From contig JAOSKI010000034.1 of NCBI GenBank assembly GCA_027493675.1, positions 124,001-188,000 on the forward strand: a DNA stretch of 64,000 nucleotides. The letters are read 5' to 3'. The number at the start of each line of letters is the position of its first letter. Positions within the stretch are counted from its first letter, which is position 1. Positions 28,993 through 39,565 of the stretch are shown here, piece by piece. Source of the stretch: Microthrixaceae bacterium (GTDB lineage Bacteria; Actinomycetota; Acidimicrobiia; Acidimicrobiales; Microtrichaceae). Both the position numbers and the translations under genes were made by a program. The notes under the pieces were generated by a model. It had not been told where the DNA came from and made no database searches. It was given only the letters and a program-made list of their open reading frames with translations.

Positions 28993-29756
28993 ATGGGATT
29001 CACGGTCACCAGCACCGAGGGCGTCACAGAGATCGTCATGGAGCATCCGCCGGTCAACGCGCTCACAGTCGCGGGCTGGTTCGAACTGGCCGCCCTGGTC
29101 ACCGAGGCGGGACAGGAGCGATCGACCGGTGTCGTGGTGCTGCGGGCAGAGGGCAAGGGCTTCAGCGCGGGCGTGGACATCAAGGAGATGCAACGAAGCG
29201 AGGGCTTCGAAGCACTCCTGGGGGCGAACCGCGGTTGCTTCGCGGCTTTCAAGGCGGTCTACGAGTGCGAGGTGCCCGTGGTGGCAGCCGTGCACGACTT
29301 CTGCCTCGGTGGTGGGATCGGGTTGGTCGGCAATGCGGATGTGATCGTGGCCGCTGAGGGAACCACCTTCGGCCTGCCGGAGGTCGACCAGGGAGCGCTC
29401 GGCGCGGCGACCCACCTCGCGCGGTTGGTCCCACAGCACCAGGATGCGTGAGGATGGTCTACACCGCCGAGCCGGTCACCGCCGAGGTGATGGCCCAGTG
29501 GGGATCGATCTCAGCGGTAGTGCCCCGCGACGAGCTCCGGGCCACGGCGATGGGAATCGCCGCGAAGATCGCATCCAAGAGCCGCACCGTGATCCGTGCG
29601 GCCAAGGAGTCGCTCAACGGCATCGACCCAGTGGACGTGAGTCGCAGCTACCGCTACGAGCAGGGATTCACCTTCGAGCTCAACCTCACCGGGGTGTCCG
29701 ACGAGGCGCGCGACGCCTTCGTGGAGAAGCGTGACGCCGACTTCGGGGACAGCTGA
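28993..29756 (+). CDS. echA20: Enoyl-CoA hydratase-family hydrolase EchA20 (one frameshift)
   Basis: A crotonase-fold protein of about 254 aa that closely follows Mycobacterium tuberculosis EchA20, which hydrolytically opens steroid ring D. GFSAGVDIKEMQRSEGFEALL, ANRGCFAAFKAVYECEVPVV, GGGIGLVGNADVIVA and FGLPEVDQGALGAATHLARL are shared nearly word for word as I recall the mycobacterial protein. A shift near 29440 is followed by RMVYTAEPVTAEVMAQWGS and YRYEQGFTFELNLTGVSDEA. The start has AGGCAG upstream. It is the strongest single marker for C/D-ring degradation in this window. Confidence 0.9.
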
Positions 29757-29867
29757 CCCAACGAGCTGACATCGTGTGACCAGCGGCACGTCCGGTGGCT
29801 GGGCGCGCTCAACGCTGGAACGGCTGCAGGTCGTCGGCCCCGAGCAGTGCGCGCTGCTGGTCGTCCA

Positions 29868-30499
29868 CTACGGCGTGGACGTCGGAGCGCTGTCGCCCGT
29901 GCCGGTGTCGCCCATGCAGTCGACGAACTCGGTCTCGGCGTAGGTGTTCATCGCCTCGTCGAGCGCGTCGGCGCTCTCGAAGTCGGGTCCTTCACCGGCG
30001 AGGTCCATCTTCTCGGGGTCGTAGTCGGCGCTCTGCGCGAACTCCTCGAACTCCGCTGCGCCGGTTCGCAGCGTCTCGGCGATCTCGGGATCGGACGAGG
30101 TCTCGGCCATCTTGTTGAGCATCGCCACGTAGAACTCGCTGGCCAGCTTGGTCTGTTCCTGGGTCTCGGGGTTCCCGACCGACTGCAGCGCGCTGGTCGC
30201 GTCGTACAGCTCACAGGCATCCGACGCGTCCTCGATGGCGGCAATGGCCCCCTCCACCGTCTCGTTGGAAGTCGGCGCTGGGGGCTCTTGGGGAGCAGTA
30301 TCGTCGGGTACGGTTTCGTCGGGCGCCTCGGTGCTGTCGGTGCTCTCCTCGGAGTCCTTCCCTGCGTCGGTCGTCTCGGACTTCTCGTCGGAGTCGGACT
30401 TCGATCCCTCCGAGTCGTCGGTGCAGGCGCCCGAACCAGCGCGATGCCGGCCAGAGCAGCCAGCAGAAGATGGCGGAGTCGAAGGTCGTGTGTGCGCAA
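29868..30499 (-). CDS. Acidic lipoprotein, function unknown (one frameshift)
   Basis: A lipoprotein of about 210 aa. The start is TTG at 30499 behind AGGAGA; the signal peptide LRHLLLAALAGIALV leads to a lipobox Cys after a shift near 30430. A Ser/Asp/Glu/Lys-rich linker (about 28-80) and a helical acidic domain follow, with two conserved-looking Cys (ASDACELYDATSAL and FVDCMGD) and no known motif. The visible stop is at 29868, but a further shift would add DVHAVVDDQQRALLGADD and move the end to 29819. Probably surface-tethered. Confidence 0.65.
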
Positions 30500-30632
30500 G
30501 GTAGGTCTCCTGAGGATCGGACTGACGCTGATCAAGCATAGATGCGCATGGCGCGAAAACGTCGCGATGGTGCGTGCGAGTCCCTGTGCCGGACAGATTC
30601 GCTGAGTTGCGGAGGCCCCACTACCGTGGGCA

Positions 30633-30651
30633 ATCTGACGGGTCATCAGAT
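30633..30651. promoter_or_regulatory. Steroid-island palindrome, site 2 (ipdA promoter)
   Basis: ATCTGACGGGTCATCAGAT is a 19-bp inverted repeat ending 25 bp before the ipdA start. Its outer six bases are perfectly symmetrical. It is positioned to block or govern the ipdA-ipdB-ipdC operon. Confidence 0.75.
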
Positions 30652-30676
30652 CCCCTCCGCTCGACCGGGAGACTCC

Positions 30677-31589
30677 GTGGCCGGACCTGACAAGTTGCTC
30701 ACCGAAGCCGATGCGGTCGCCGAACTGCGCTCGGGCATGACGATCGGTTTCGGAGGGTGGGGAAGTCGTCGCAAACCGATGTCGGTGGTGAGAGAGATCC
30801 TGCGGTCCGACCTCACCGACCTCACCGTGGTCTCCTATGGCGGACCTGACGTGGGCCTGCTTTGCCGGGCCGGCAAGGTCGCGAAGGTGATCTCGGGCTT
30901 CGTGTCGCTGGATTCCATCCCCTTGGAGCCCAACTACCGAATCGCACGCCAGAACGCCGAGATCGAGGCCGCCGGAGTGGGACGAGGGCATGCTGCTGCT
31001 GGGTCTTCAGGCAGCCGCCTGGCGGGTTCCGTTCCTTCCTACCAGGGCGGGGCTCGGCTCAGACATTCCGGTGGTGATGCCGGAGCTGGCCATGGTCCGT
31101 TCGCCGTATCCCGAGAGCGACTCGGGTGAGTACGAGGAACTGCTGGCGGTGCCTTCGCTGGAGTTGGACGCTGCCTTCGTGCACCAGCACCGCGCCGATC
31201 GTTCCGGCAACGCTCTGTGGCTCGGAGAGGACCCGTTCATGGACGACCTCTACGTTCGGGCCGCAGAGCGGGCGTTCGTGAGCTGTGAGCAGGTGGTGCC
31301 GACCGAGGACCTGGCCGGCTTTGCGGACGTGACGCACCTGCGGATCTCACGTCTCGACGTGACCGGGGTGATCGAGGCCCCGGAGGCGCCCACTTCACCG
31401 AGTGCCCCCGACTACGGCCGCGACGAGGCGTTCCAGAAGCTGTACGCCACCGCCTCCAAGGACGACGACGACTGGGCCGAGTTCTCCCGCAGGTACCTCG
31501 AGGTGGACGAGGCCACCTACAGGGCGCACGTCGACGAACTGGCCGCTTCGCAGAGCGGATCCGATCCGGCGACGGAGGGTGATCGATGA
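30677..31589 (+). CDS. ipdA: IpdA, steroid ring C hydrolase subunit alpha (one frameshift)
   Basis: The alpha subunit of the IpdAB hydrolase, a class I CoA-transferase-fold enzyme that opens the last steroid ring (COCHEA-CoA hydrolysis). RSGMTIGFGGWGSRRKPMSVVREILRSDL, VVSYGGPDVGLLCRAGKV and GFVSLDSIP follow mycobacterial and rhodococcal IpdA almost exactly. After a shift near 30975, EGMLLLGLQAAAWRVPFLP, RAGLGSDI and DYGRDEAFQKLYA follow. GTG at 30677 behind CGGGAG is chosen; the frame is open further upstream. The stop overlaps the ipdB start as ATGA. Operator site 2 lies just upstream. Confidence 0.93.
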
Positions 31590-32379
31590 GCGCAGATGCG
31601 GCACCACGCAGGGCCGACGTGTGCGCGGTCGCGATCGCCGACTGCTTCGCCGGTGACGGCGAATCGTTGTGCAACCCGATAGGCAACCTCCCGCTCATTG
31701 GTGGACGCCTCGCGGCGTCCACCACCGAACCGCACCTCGCCATCACCGACGGCTACTACACGCTGCTCGACAACGTCCCGCCCGTGGGGCTCGACGAGAA
31801 CGAGCGGCGCGCGCAACGCACGATCGCGCACTGGAACCCCTATCGGGAGATGTTCGGCCTGCTGTGGCACGGGCGTCGTCACGTGATGATGGGCCCGGTG
31901 CAGATCGACCGCTACGGCAACGCCAACATCGCAGCCATCGGCGATTGGGCGCGGCCCCGCTCACAGGTGTTGGGGTTCCGGGGGGCGCCCGGCAACACCA
32001 TCAACCACACCACGAGCTACTGGGTCCCCAAGCACAACCCCAGGGCGATGGTCGACTCCGTCGACGTCGTGTGCGGTGTGGGATACGACCGCGCAGCCGA
32101 GCTGGGCCCGGTCGCCTCCCGTTTCCACGAGATCCGTCGTGTGGTCACCGACCCGGCGGTGTTGGACTTTGAGGCCACCGACGACGCGGGCATTCCCACC
32201 ATGCGCCTCCGTTCGGTGCACCCGGGGTGAGCGTCGAGGAGGTGCTGGAGGCCACGGGATTCGAACTGGTGGTACCCGAGCAGGTTCCGGAGACCCGTGG
32301 GCCCACTCCCGAGGAGCTGGAGCAACTGGAGCGCATCGATCCACAGGGTCTCAGGTTCCGTGAGGTCGCCGGGTCGTGA
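31586..32379 (+). CDS. ipdB: IpdB, steroid ring C hydrolase subunit beta (one frameshift)
   Basis: The beta subunit partner of IpdA (about 264 aa), with the IpdB-type sequence GESLCNPIGNLPLIGGRLA, EPHLAITDGYYTLLDN, VMMGPVQIDRYGNANIAAIG and GAPGNTINHTTSYWVPKH. A shift near 32228 joins to VSVEEVLEATGFELVVPEQ and a stop at 32379. The start overlaps ipdA and the end overlaps ipdC (both ATGA/GTGA type), so all three are one translational unit. Confidence 0.92.
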
Positions 32380-33510
32380 CCGCCGATGCGCAGGCGAGCG
32401 GCGCCGACACGTCCCGGCGGGTGCATCCGGCGCTGACCACCGCCGCCACCGACCTGTTCGGCGTGCGGTACCCGATCGTGCAGACCGGGATGGGTTGGGT
32501 GTCCGGTGCCCGCCTGACAGCGGCCACCGCCAACGCCGGGGGTGTGGGGATACTCGCCTCCGCGACGATGCGGATCGACGAGTTGGACGCCGCGATCACG
32601 AAGGTGGCCGAACGCACCGACGCCCCGTTCGGGGTGAACCTGTTGCCGAGCCAACCCGATGCCGCCGAGCGGATCGCATTGCTGATCCATCGTGACGTGA
32701 AGGTCGTGAGCTTCGCTGCGGCTCCCCGGCCCGAGCAGGTGGCCCGCCTGCGCGACGCGGGGATCGCCACGGTGGTGACCGTGGGGGCCCCACGGCACGC
32801 CGGAGAAGGTGCACGCGATGGGTGTTGACGCGGTGATCGCCCAGGGCAGCGAAGGTGGCGGTCACACCGGCACGATCCCCACGTCGCTGTTGGTGCCGGG
32901 CGTGCTGGAGGCCACCCGTGGTTCAGGTTTGGTCGTGCTGGCCGCGGGCGGTATGCACGATGGTGCATCGCTCGCCGGTGCGCTCACCTGGGGAGCACAC
33001 GGCGTGGCCATGGGCACCAGGTTCCTGCTCACCGCGGAGAGCCATGTGCCCGACCACGTGAAGCAGGTGTACCTCGACAGCGGTCTGAACGCCACGGTGG
33101 TGACCTCCGCCATCGACGGTGCGCCCCAGCGAGTGATACGCACCGAGTTCGTCGACGGCCTGGAGTCCTCACGTGGGCCAATGAGGTTCGTGCGTGCCGC
33201 TCGCAACGCCATCGGGTTCGCACGGCACGCCGGCACCTCCCCGCTGGACCTGTTGCGCACCGCCCGCAGCATGCACGCCTCGGGCGACCTCACCTGGGCC
33301 CAGGTGGCGCTCGCAGCCAACGCTCCGATGATGACCCGCGCCTCGATCGTCGAGGGCGACCTCGAGGTGGGAATCCTGCCGACGGGCCAGGTGGTGGGGA
33401 CCATCGGCGACCTGCCGAGCGTGGCGGAGCTGATCTCGGGAATCGTGGGTGATGCCTCCGATGCCCTGGAGCGGGTGTGCGGCGGTGCCGACCCGAGGAG
33501 CGACTCCTGA
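32376..33510 (+). CDS. ipdC: IpdC, flavin-dependent steroid-lactone/enoyl-CoA reductase (one frameshift)
   Basis: A nitronate monooxygenase-like TIM-barrel flavoprotein of about 378 aa. YPIVQTGMGWVSGARLTAATANAGGVGIL is the FMN-binding N-terminus, and GSEGGGHTG, VVLAAGGMHDGASLAGALTWGAHGVAMGTRFL and APQRVIRTEF are the phosphate-binding and C-terminal elements. A shift near 32800 (PRHAGEGARD versus EKVHAMGVDAVIAQ) splits the two halves. In mycobacteria IpdC is essential for HIP degradation and follows ipdAB as here. The stop overlaps the next ATG (TGATG). Confidence 0.9.
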
Positions 33511-34683
33511 TGGACCTGACCTGGAGCGACCACGAGCAGGCCTTCCGCGGAGAGTGCCGCCGATGGCTCACCGACAACGTGCCGAGCGGACTGCCCTCGG
33601 GTGACACGCGCGACGGCTTCGCCGCCCACCTCGAGTGGGAGAAGGCCCTGGCCGAGGCGCGGTGGGCCGTGGTGTCCTGGCCCGAGGCCTACGGTGGTCG
33701 TGACGCGTCGTTGTGGGAATGGCTCATCTTCGAAGAGGAGTACTACGCGGCGGGTGCGCCTCAGCGGATCACCCAGAACGGGATCTTCCTGCTCGCCCCC
33801 ACGATCTTCGAGTTCGGGACGCAAGCGCAACAGGACCACTACCTGCCTCGCATGTCGGCCGCGGTGGACCTGTGGTGTCAGGGCTGGTCGGAACCCAACG
33901 CCGGTTCCGACCTCGCGGGGATCTCCTCACGTGCGGTCCGCGACGACGCAGCGGGTGGGTGGCGCCTCAGCGGCCAGAAGACCTGGACCACCCGGGGTGC
34001 GTTCTGCACCCACATGTTCGGTCTGTTCCGCACGGATCCCGAGGCCCAGCGGCACCGGGGGCTCAGCTACTTCCTGGTCCCGCTCGACGCGGACGGGGTG
34101 ACTGTGCGCGGCTTCGGTCGCCTGGACGGCGACGAGGGGTTCGCAGAGGTCTTCCTCGACGACGCCTTCGTGCCCGACGACGACGGAACCCCCGAGGGGA
34201 TGGACCGTGGCGGAGTGCTGGGCGAGCTCCACGACGGCTGGGGTGTGGCCATGGCGACCACGAGCTCCGAGCGCGGGCTGACGCTGCGCTCACCGGGAAG
34301 GTTCCGGGCCACCGCATCCCGCTTGGTCGACCTCGCCGTGGAGGCACAGGGCTCCGAGCATGCCTCCGCCGCGGTGTTGGATGCGGTCACAGATGCATGG
34401 ATCGATTCCGAGGCCTACGCGCTGTACACCCTCGCGGACGTCACCGGGCTCATCGAGGGTGTGAGCCCAGGTGCACGGTCCTCCTACAACAAGGTGTTCT
34501 GGTCCGAGATGGACCTCCGGTTGCACCGTGCGGCGCTCGACCTGCTGGGACCCGCGGCCGAGTTGGACCGGTCCCTGGATGAAGGGGTACCAGTTCGCCC
34601 TGTCGGGTCCCATCTACGCGGGTACCAACGAGATCCAACGCAACATCATCGCCGAACGGGTCCTCGGGCTGCCGCGGAAGTGA
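33510..34683 (+). CDS. Acyl-CoA dehydrogenase, IpdE/FadE-type subunit 1 (one frameshift)
   Basis: An acyl-CoA dehydrogenase of about 391 aa. The FAD/substrate elements are LWCQGWSEPNAGSDLAGI and GQKTWTTRGA, and after a shift near 34580 the C-terminus is IYAGTNEIQRNIIAERVLGLPRK, the FAD-binding signature. It is followed by a second, divergent dehydrogenase (34722), the arrangement of heterotetrameric steroid dehydrogenases such as IpdE1-IpdE2 and ChsE pairs. It probably makes a double bond in a C/D-ring acyl-CoA. Confidence 0.88.
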
Positions 34684-34721
34684 GCCCGGCAAGGCTCTGA
34701 GTCGCCCCACAGGAGGCACAC

Positions 34722-35854
34722 GTGCGCTTCGCTCCCACAGATGACCAGACCGAGTTCGCATCCGCGGTGCGCGCCCTGTTGGCCGACACCGCCACGCCCT
34801 CGGCGGTTGCAGCCGCGTGGGGTGGAGACGTCGGTCGTCACACGGGCCTCGGTGATTCCAACGGGCGGATCCCCGAGGCGTGGGCCGCTTTGAGCGAGAT
34901 GGGGGTGCTCGCGCTCACGGTGCCCGAGACCCACGGCGGTATGGGCATGGGCTTCGACGACCTGGTGGGCATCCTCGTCGAATGTGGTCGTGCCGGCCTA
35001 CCGGACCCGCTCGCCGACACCGTGGGTGTTTCGGCCCCGGCCCTTGCTGAATCGCTCGACGTGCCCGGATCTCCGGCGGCCGACTGGTTGGAGCGGATCA
35101 CCACGGGTGCGGCCGTTGTCAGCGGGTTCGGCGCGCGACCTCTGGTCGCGTCGGCGTCGAGTGCGGACGGCTTCGTCCTTTTCGGCTCGGATCCGGCGCG
35201 CACCGATCCCATCCGCGATGCACCGCACACCACTGGCCCCGGGGCGGCGGTGTGTGTGCTGGAGGCTAGCGAGGTGAGCCTCCAGCCGCTCGGAGTCGGT
35301 CGACGGCTCACGTGCGTTGTGCAGGGTCAGCCACGACCCCGCCGAGGGCGCCGTGGTGTTCTCCGGGGCGGCCGCCGAAGCGGTGACCGCGCGGGCATTC
35401 GATCGAGCGGCGCTCGGGGATGCTGCGATGCTCGTCGGCCTCTCCCCGCACGATGCTCGCCATCACCGTGGAGTACGTGTCGGAGCGCAGGCAGTTCGGT
35501 GTGCCGGTGGGGAGCTTCCAGGCCCTGAAGCACAAGCTGGCCGACGCCACCGCTGCGGTCGAGTTCGCCGATCCGCTCGTTCGCCACGCCGCCCACCTGG
35601 TGGCCGGAGGCACGAACGCGATGGCGAGGTCATGGGGCGAAGACGTCGACCGGCAGGTCGCGGCGTCGATGGCAAAGGTACGCGCCTCGACCGCGGCGCA
35701 GCTGGTCTCTGAGACCGCGCTGCACTGCCACGGCGCTATCGGCTACACCGTCGAGGCCGACCTGCAGTTGTTCATGAAACGCGCGTGGGCCCTGTCGCGC
35801 AGTCACGGTGACGCCGACTGGCATCGCCGGCGTGTGCGCCGCCACCTCCTGTGA
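34722..35854 (+). CDS. Acyl-CoA dehydrogenase, IpdE/FadE-type subunit 2 (two frameshifts)
   Basis: The partner subunit of about 375 aa, starting with GTG behind a perfect AGGAGG. MRFAPTDDQTEFASAVRALL and GVLALTVPETHGGMGMGFDDLV give the N-terminal domain. Shifts near 35305 and 35440 pass through HDPAEGAVVFSGA to AITVEYVSERRQFGVPVGSFQALKH and ETALHCHGAIGYTVEADL. The Arg/Gln of RRQFG and the HGAIGYT element are present, but NEIQ-type FAD contacts are absent, as expected for the second subunit of an alpha2beta2 enzyme. Confidence 0.87.
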
Positions 35855-35931
35855 AGCACTGTCTGAAGCACTGGGCCAGCGGGGTCGCGTCGAAGGTGCT
35901 CCACCGCTGAAGCCGCACTTGGGTGGACGGG

Positions 35932-35937
35932 TAGCGT
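35932..35937 (+). promoter_or_regulatory. -10 element TAGCGT, likely leaderless start
   Basis: TAGCGT ends 7 bases before the ATG at 35945 of the SDR, suggesting that this gene has its own promoter and a leaderless mRNA although it lies downstream of the dehydrogenase pair. Confidence 0.45.
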
Positions 35938-35944
35938 GTTGCCG

Positions 35945-36716
35945 ATGGAGATCAGAGGTTCGAGGATCCTGCTGACAGGCGCCAGCGGTGGCCTGGGTGA
36001 GGCGATCGCCCACGACCTGGCCGACCGTGGGGCACACGTGGTTCTCACGGCACGTTCCGGCGAGATCCTGGCCGAGTTGGCCAAGAGGACCGGCGGCGAG
36101 GTTCAGGTCGCCGACCTGGCAGACCGCGACGACCTGAGCCGGATCTGCGGTATGTTGAGCGAAGTAGACGTGCTGGTGTGCAACGCCGGCATCGGTGGTT
36201 ACGGATCGGTGAGCGGTACGAGGGTGGACCAGATCGATCACGTCCTGGACGTGAACCTGCGCGCCCCGATGGTGCTCGCCACCGAGTTCGCCAACCGCTG
36301 CATCGAATCCAGCCGTCCCGGCCAGATCGTGATGATCGGCTCGCTCTCGGGAGTTGTGACCACACCCAACTCGGCCCTCTACAACGGAACCAAGTTCGGG
36401 CTGCGGGGGCTACACGCTCGCCATCCGACAGGACCTCGCTCGGTATGACGTGGGGGTGAGCCTCGTCGCCCCAGGCTTCATCGACACCGCGGGCATGTTC
36501 GCGCAGAACGACGTGGAGTTGCCCGGCGTCGTGCGCACCAAGTCCCCCCGGGACGTCGCAGCAGGTGTGCGCAAGGCGATCCATGGCAATCCTGCCGAGG
36601 TCTACGTGTCGCCCCCGGAGCTGCGCTTGGCGGCCGCTCTGGGATCGCTGGCGCCGGGTCTGTCGGAGGCCGTCCAACGCCGCCTCGGAGTGGTCGACAT
36701 GACCGGTTACGAGTGA
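35945..36716 (+). CDS. Short-chain dehydrogenase/reductase (one frameshift)
   Basis: An SDR of about 257 aa. TGASGGLGEAIAHDL is the dinucleotide-binding motif, VLVCNAGIGGYG follows and the catalytic site is SLSGVV with YNGTKFGLRG (Tyr-x3-Lys). A shift near 36405 leads to YTLAIRQDLARYDVGVSLVAPGFI and a C-terminus lacking the usual membrane anchor. It lies between the dehydrogenase pair and queC. It may be a steroid-pathway dehydrogenase or unrelated; substrate not determinable. Confidence 0.83.
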
Positions 36717-36746
36717 GCGGGAACACGTGGGTGTGTGGGTGACACG

Positions 36747-37499
36747 ATGAGCTTACCGGTGGCCGTGGTGCTGCTGAGCGGGGGTCTCGACTCGGCAACC
36801 GTGCTGGCCGAAGCGCTCTCGGAGGGCTTCGAGTGCCACGCGTTGAGCTTCCGCTACGGGCAGCGTCACAGCGTGGAGTTGGACGCGGCTGCCCGTGTGG
36901 CTTCGAGCCTGGGCGCTGCGGACCACGTCGTGGTCGAGGTGGATCTGTCCGCGATCGGCGGATCGGCGCTCACCGGCGACATCGAGGTGCCCAAGCACGA
37001 CTCCCTCGAGCGCATCGGTGAGGGGGTGCCGGTCACCTATGTCCCCGCGCGCAACACGGTGTTCCTGGCGGTGGCGCTCGGGATGGCCGAGGTGCTGGGA
37101 TCCACCGACATCTTCATCGGTGTGAACGCGGTGGACTACTCGGGCTACCCGGACTGCCGACCGGAGTTCATCGATGCCTTCGTCGCCCTGGCGGATGTGG
37201 CGACGGTCGCGGCTGTGGAACATGGTGCCAGGACGCGGGTGCACGCGCCCCTGATGGAGATGTCGAAGGCGGACATCGTCACGCTGGGTACCCGGCTCGG
37301 GGTCGACTACTCGCTGACGGTGAGCTGCTACGACCCCGACGGTGACGGACGTGCCTGTGGGCGGTGTGAGTCATGCCTGTGGCGCCGCGACGGTTTCGTG
37401 GGCGCCGGTGTGGAGGACCCCACCCGGTACGTGGAGCCGCTCCCTGCCGCGGACCCGACCGGGCGATCTGCTTCCGGGCATCACCGTGGCGGCCACTGA
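36747..37499 (+). CDS. queC: QueC, 7-cyano-7-deazaguanine (preQ0) synthase
   Basis: QueC converts 7-carboxy-7-deazaguanine to preQ0 with ATP and ammonia. [16 protein letters not shown] is the PP-loop, [18 protein letters not shown] and [20 protein letters not shown] are QueC signatures, and [18 protein letters not shown] carries the zinc-binding cysteines. An extra tail of about 25 residues follows DPTRY. ATG at 36747 is preferred over GTG at 36735. The stop overlaps the queE start (TGATG). Confidence 0.93.
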   Translation: MSLPVAVVLLSGGLDSATVLAEALSEGFECHALSFRYGQRHSVELDAAARVASSLGAADHVVVEVDLSAIGGSALTGDIEVPKHDSLERIGEGVPVTYVPARNTVFLAVALGMAEVLGSTDIFIGVNAVDYSGYPDCRPEFIDAFVALADVATVAAVEHGARTRVHAPLMEMSKADIVTLGTRLGVDYSLTVSCYDPDGDGRACGRCESCLWRRDGFVGAGVEDPTRYVEPLPAADPTGRSASGHHRGGH

Positions 37500-38175
37500 T
37501 GCCATACAGGGTCAAGGAGCTCTTCTCGACCTTGCAGGGCGAGGGCATGAACGTGGGGCGCGCCGCGGTGTTCTGCCGGTTCAGCGGCTGCAACCTGTGG
37601 ACGGGGCGCGAGCAGCATCGCTCAGCGGCGGTCTGCGGGTTCTGCGACACGGACTTCGTCGGCACCGACGGACCGGGTGGTGGTGTGTACTCCAGCGCCG
37701 ACGAACTGGCGACCGCTGCTTGCGGTGCCTGGTCGGATGCGACCGGAGAGCCACCGGTGAACGACACCAACGCGTCACAGCGCGGTCGGCCACTCGTGGT
37801 GTGCACCGGCGGGGAACCGCTGCTGCAGCTCGACGCCGAGCTGGTGGCTGCCTTCGGTGAGGTCGGTTTCGAAGTGGCTGTCGAGACCAACGGCACGATC
37901 CCGGTGCCCGAAGGCGTCGATTGGGTGTGCGTCTCGCCCAAGGCACACTCGGAGGTGGTCGTGAGAGTCGGTGACGAGTTGAAGCTGGTGTATCCCCAGC
38001 AGGGAGCTGAACCCGAACGGTTCACCGGAGCCGAATGGTGCTTCGATCACTATCTGCTGCAACCCATGGACGGCCCAGATCGCCACGCGAACACGGTCGC
38101 TGCGGTCGAGTACTGTCGGCGCCATCCCGCTGGCGTCTCGGCATCCAGACCCACAAGGTGATCGGAATCCCCTGA
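37499..38175 (+). CDS. queE: QueE, 7-carboxy-7-deazaguanine synthase (one frameshift)
   Basis: A radical-SAM enzyme of about 226 aa that contracts carboxytetrahydropterin to carboxydeazaguanine. KELFSTLQGEGMNVGRAAVF is the QueE N-terminus and the iron-sulfur cysteines lie in CRFSGCNLW and VCGFCDTDFVGT. Then VVCTGGEPLLQLD and VETNGTIPVPEGVDWVCVSPK follow. A loss near 38130 hides the normal ending WRLGIQTHKVIGIP, with the stop at 38175. Coupled to queC. Confidence 0.93.
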
Positions 38176-38253
38176 CCGGCAACCTGAGCTGGTTCTGCTG
38201 ATCGGGGTCCGTTGAGGGATTCGGCGAGCACGGATCCGATCGGTCGGCATGAG

Positions 38254-38259
38254 TAGCCT
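38254..38259 (+). promoter_or_regulatory. -10 element TAGCCT before queD
   Basis: TAGCCT ends 7 bases before the ATG at 38267, so queD may have its own leaderless transcript even though queC-queE lie directly upstream. This spacing also favours 38267 over the in-frame ATG at 38249. Confidence 0.45.
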
Positions 38260-38266
38260 CTCGCCG

Positions 38267-38623
38267 ATGGAGGTGTACAAGGAGTTCGGGTTCGAGTCCG
38301 CGCACCGCTTGCCGAACGTGCCTGAGGGTCACAAGTGCGCCCGCCTGCACGGGCACTCCTTCAGGGTGTCGGTGCACGTGGAGGGACCCGTCGGGGAGGC
38401 CTCCGGATGGGTGGTCGACTTCGCCGACATCTCGGCCACCTGTGCCCCGGTGCGCGAGGAGCTCGACCACCGGTACCTGAACGAGATCGCCGGTCTCGAG
38501 AATCCGACCAGCGAGGTGCTCGCGATGTGGATCTGGGACCGGTTGGCGAGCCGGCTCCCGGGCCTTTCGATGGTGGAGGTCTCCGAGACGTGCACCTCCG
38601 GATGTCGTTACCGCGGCCGTTAG
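38267..38623 (+). CDS. queD: QueD, 6-carboxytetrahydropterin synthase
   Basis: A 118-residue T-fold enzyme that makes 6-carboxytetrahydropterin, the QueE substrate. [24 protein letters not shown] gives the zinc His residues (AHR, HGH) and catalytic Cys, LDHRYLNEI the catalytic base region, and ETCTSGCRY the C-terminal signature. GTP cyclohydrolase FolE, which starts the pathway, is not in the window. Confidence 0.93.
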   Translation: MEVYKEFGFESAHRLPNVPEGHKCARLHGHSFRVSVHVEGPVGEASGWVVDFADISATCAPVREELDHRYLNEIAGLENPTSEVLAMWIWDRLASRLPGLSMVEVSETCTSGCRYRGR

Positions 38624-38635
38624 GAGGTCCGGTTC

Positions 38636-39565
38636 ATGGCCGGCCTGGCACTGCACGAATGGCTCGAGGAGTCGATCGGGTCCGAACGTGCCGCAGGGCG
38701 AGGAGGTGACCTCCGGGATGCCGAGGCAGAGGAGGTCTCCTCACGTCTCGCCGAGCTCGGCTGTGAGTTGGCGGCGCTCGATGAGCTCCATCGCAGCCTC
38801 GCCCGAGCCGGCATCGACCTCCCGCTGTCCCTGGGCAACACCGTCGTGCAGAACCTGAACGCATGTGAGGGCCTGGCACTTGCCGAAGCCGGTGAGGATC
38901 GCGCCGCCACCTGGGAGATGTTCAGGGGGCGGGCGTTGGATTCCTACGTCGCACATGGCCTGCTGGCCGGGCCCGTGGGGGATGCCGTCGGGGACCTGCA
39001 CTCGATGTGGTCCGCGCAGGAACGACTGGAGGACATCGTGCTCTTGGAACGGTTCGCAGTCGACCCGTCACACGCTGCGGATCTGACCGATCTCGCGGCG
39101 TCGGCCGCGTTCTTCACCAACTGCGGCCCGTGGGTCCCCCGCGCCGAGGTGTCCATGGGTTGCACCTTTGGACAGGTGTTGTCGCTGAGGGGGCGCGTCG
39201 ACGTGGTCTTCGGTGGCCCGGGAACCGGCCATCCGGCGGTGCTGGTGGAGGTGAAGTCGGGTAGGTTGCGTGACTCCCACTTCGCGCAGCTCAGGCACTA
39301 CGTGATGCTTGCCGCACTGCGACACCTCGAGATGCCGGCGGCGGCCGCGCTGTGGAGCCCCGGGACGGGCCTGGTTCCGGTTCATGTGAGCGGTTCCGCC
39401 CACAGCGCAACGGAACGGGTGGTGGTGGCCGCAGGGCGCCTGGTCGAGTTGTGGCTCGGTCGTGAGAAGGACCTCACACCGGGTGTCCACTGTCGGTTCT
39501 GCGCTGCGGAGGCGTCCTGCCCGCGGGCACACGACTTCGAGAGCCCCTGGGAGGAGGACCGGTGA
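38636..39565 (+). CDS. RecB/Cas4-type Fe-S PD-(D/E)XK nuclease-like protein
   Basis: A 309-residue protein that appears to combine a PD-(D/E)XK nuclease core with an iron-sulfur clamp. The nuclease residues are Asp189 (GRVDVVF) and Glu205-Val-Lys207 (LVEVKSG), followed by a QLRHYVMLAAL helix. The clamp is Cys77 (NACEG) plus Cys286-x2-Cys289-x5-Cys295, the spacing seen in Cas4, AddB and RecB-like 4Fe-4S nucleases. No helicase domain is present. It starts 12 bp after queD and overlaps the following gene by four bases (GTGA), so it is probably cotranscribed with the preQ0 genes. I do not recognise a named family; DNA processing is inferred. Confidence 0.7.
   Translation: MAGLALHEWLEESIGSERAAGRGGDLRDAEAEEVSSRLAELGCELAALDELHRSLARAGIDLPLSLGNTVVQNLNACEGLALAEAGEDRAATWEMFRGRALDSYVAHGLLAGPVGDAVGDLHSMWSAQERLEDIVLLERFAVDPSHAADLTDLAASAAFFTNCGPWVPRAEVSMGCTFGQVLSLRGRVDVVFGGPGTGHPAVLVEVKSGRLRDSHFAQLRHYVMLAALRHLEMPAAAALWSPGTGLVPVHVSGSAHSATERVVVAAGRLVELWLGREKDLTPGVHCRFCAAEASCPRAHDFESPWEEDR

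Noticed and set aside
35852-35873. Ten-base direct repeat TGAAGCACTG at the end of the dehydrogenase gene.
   Set aside because: Too short and not seen elsewhere; chance or minor slippage is enough to explain it.
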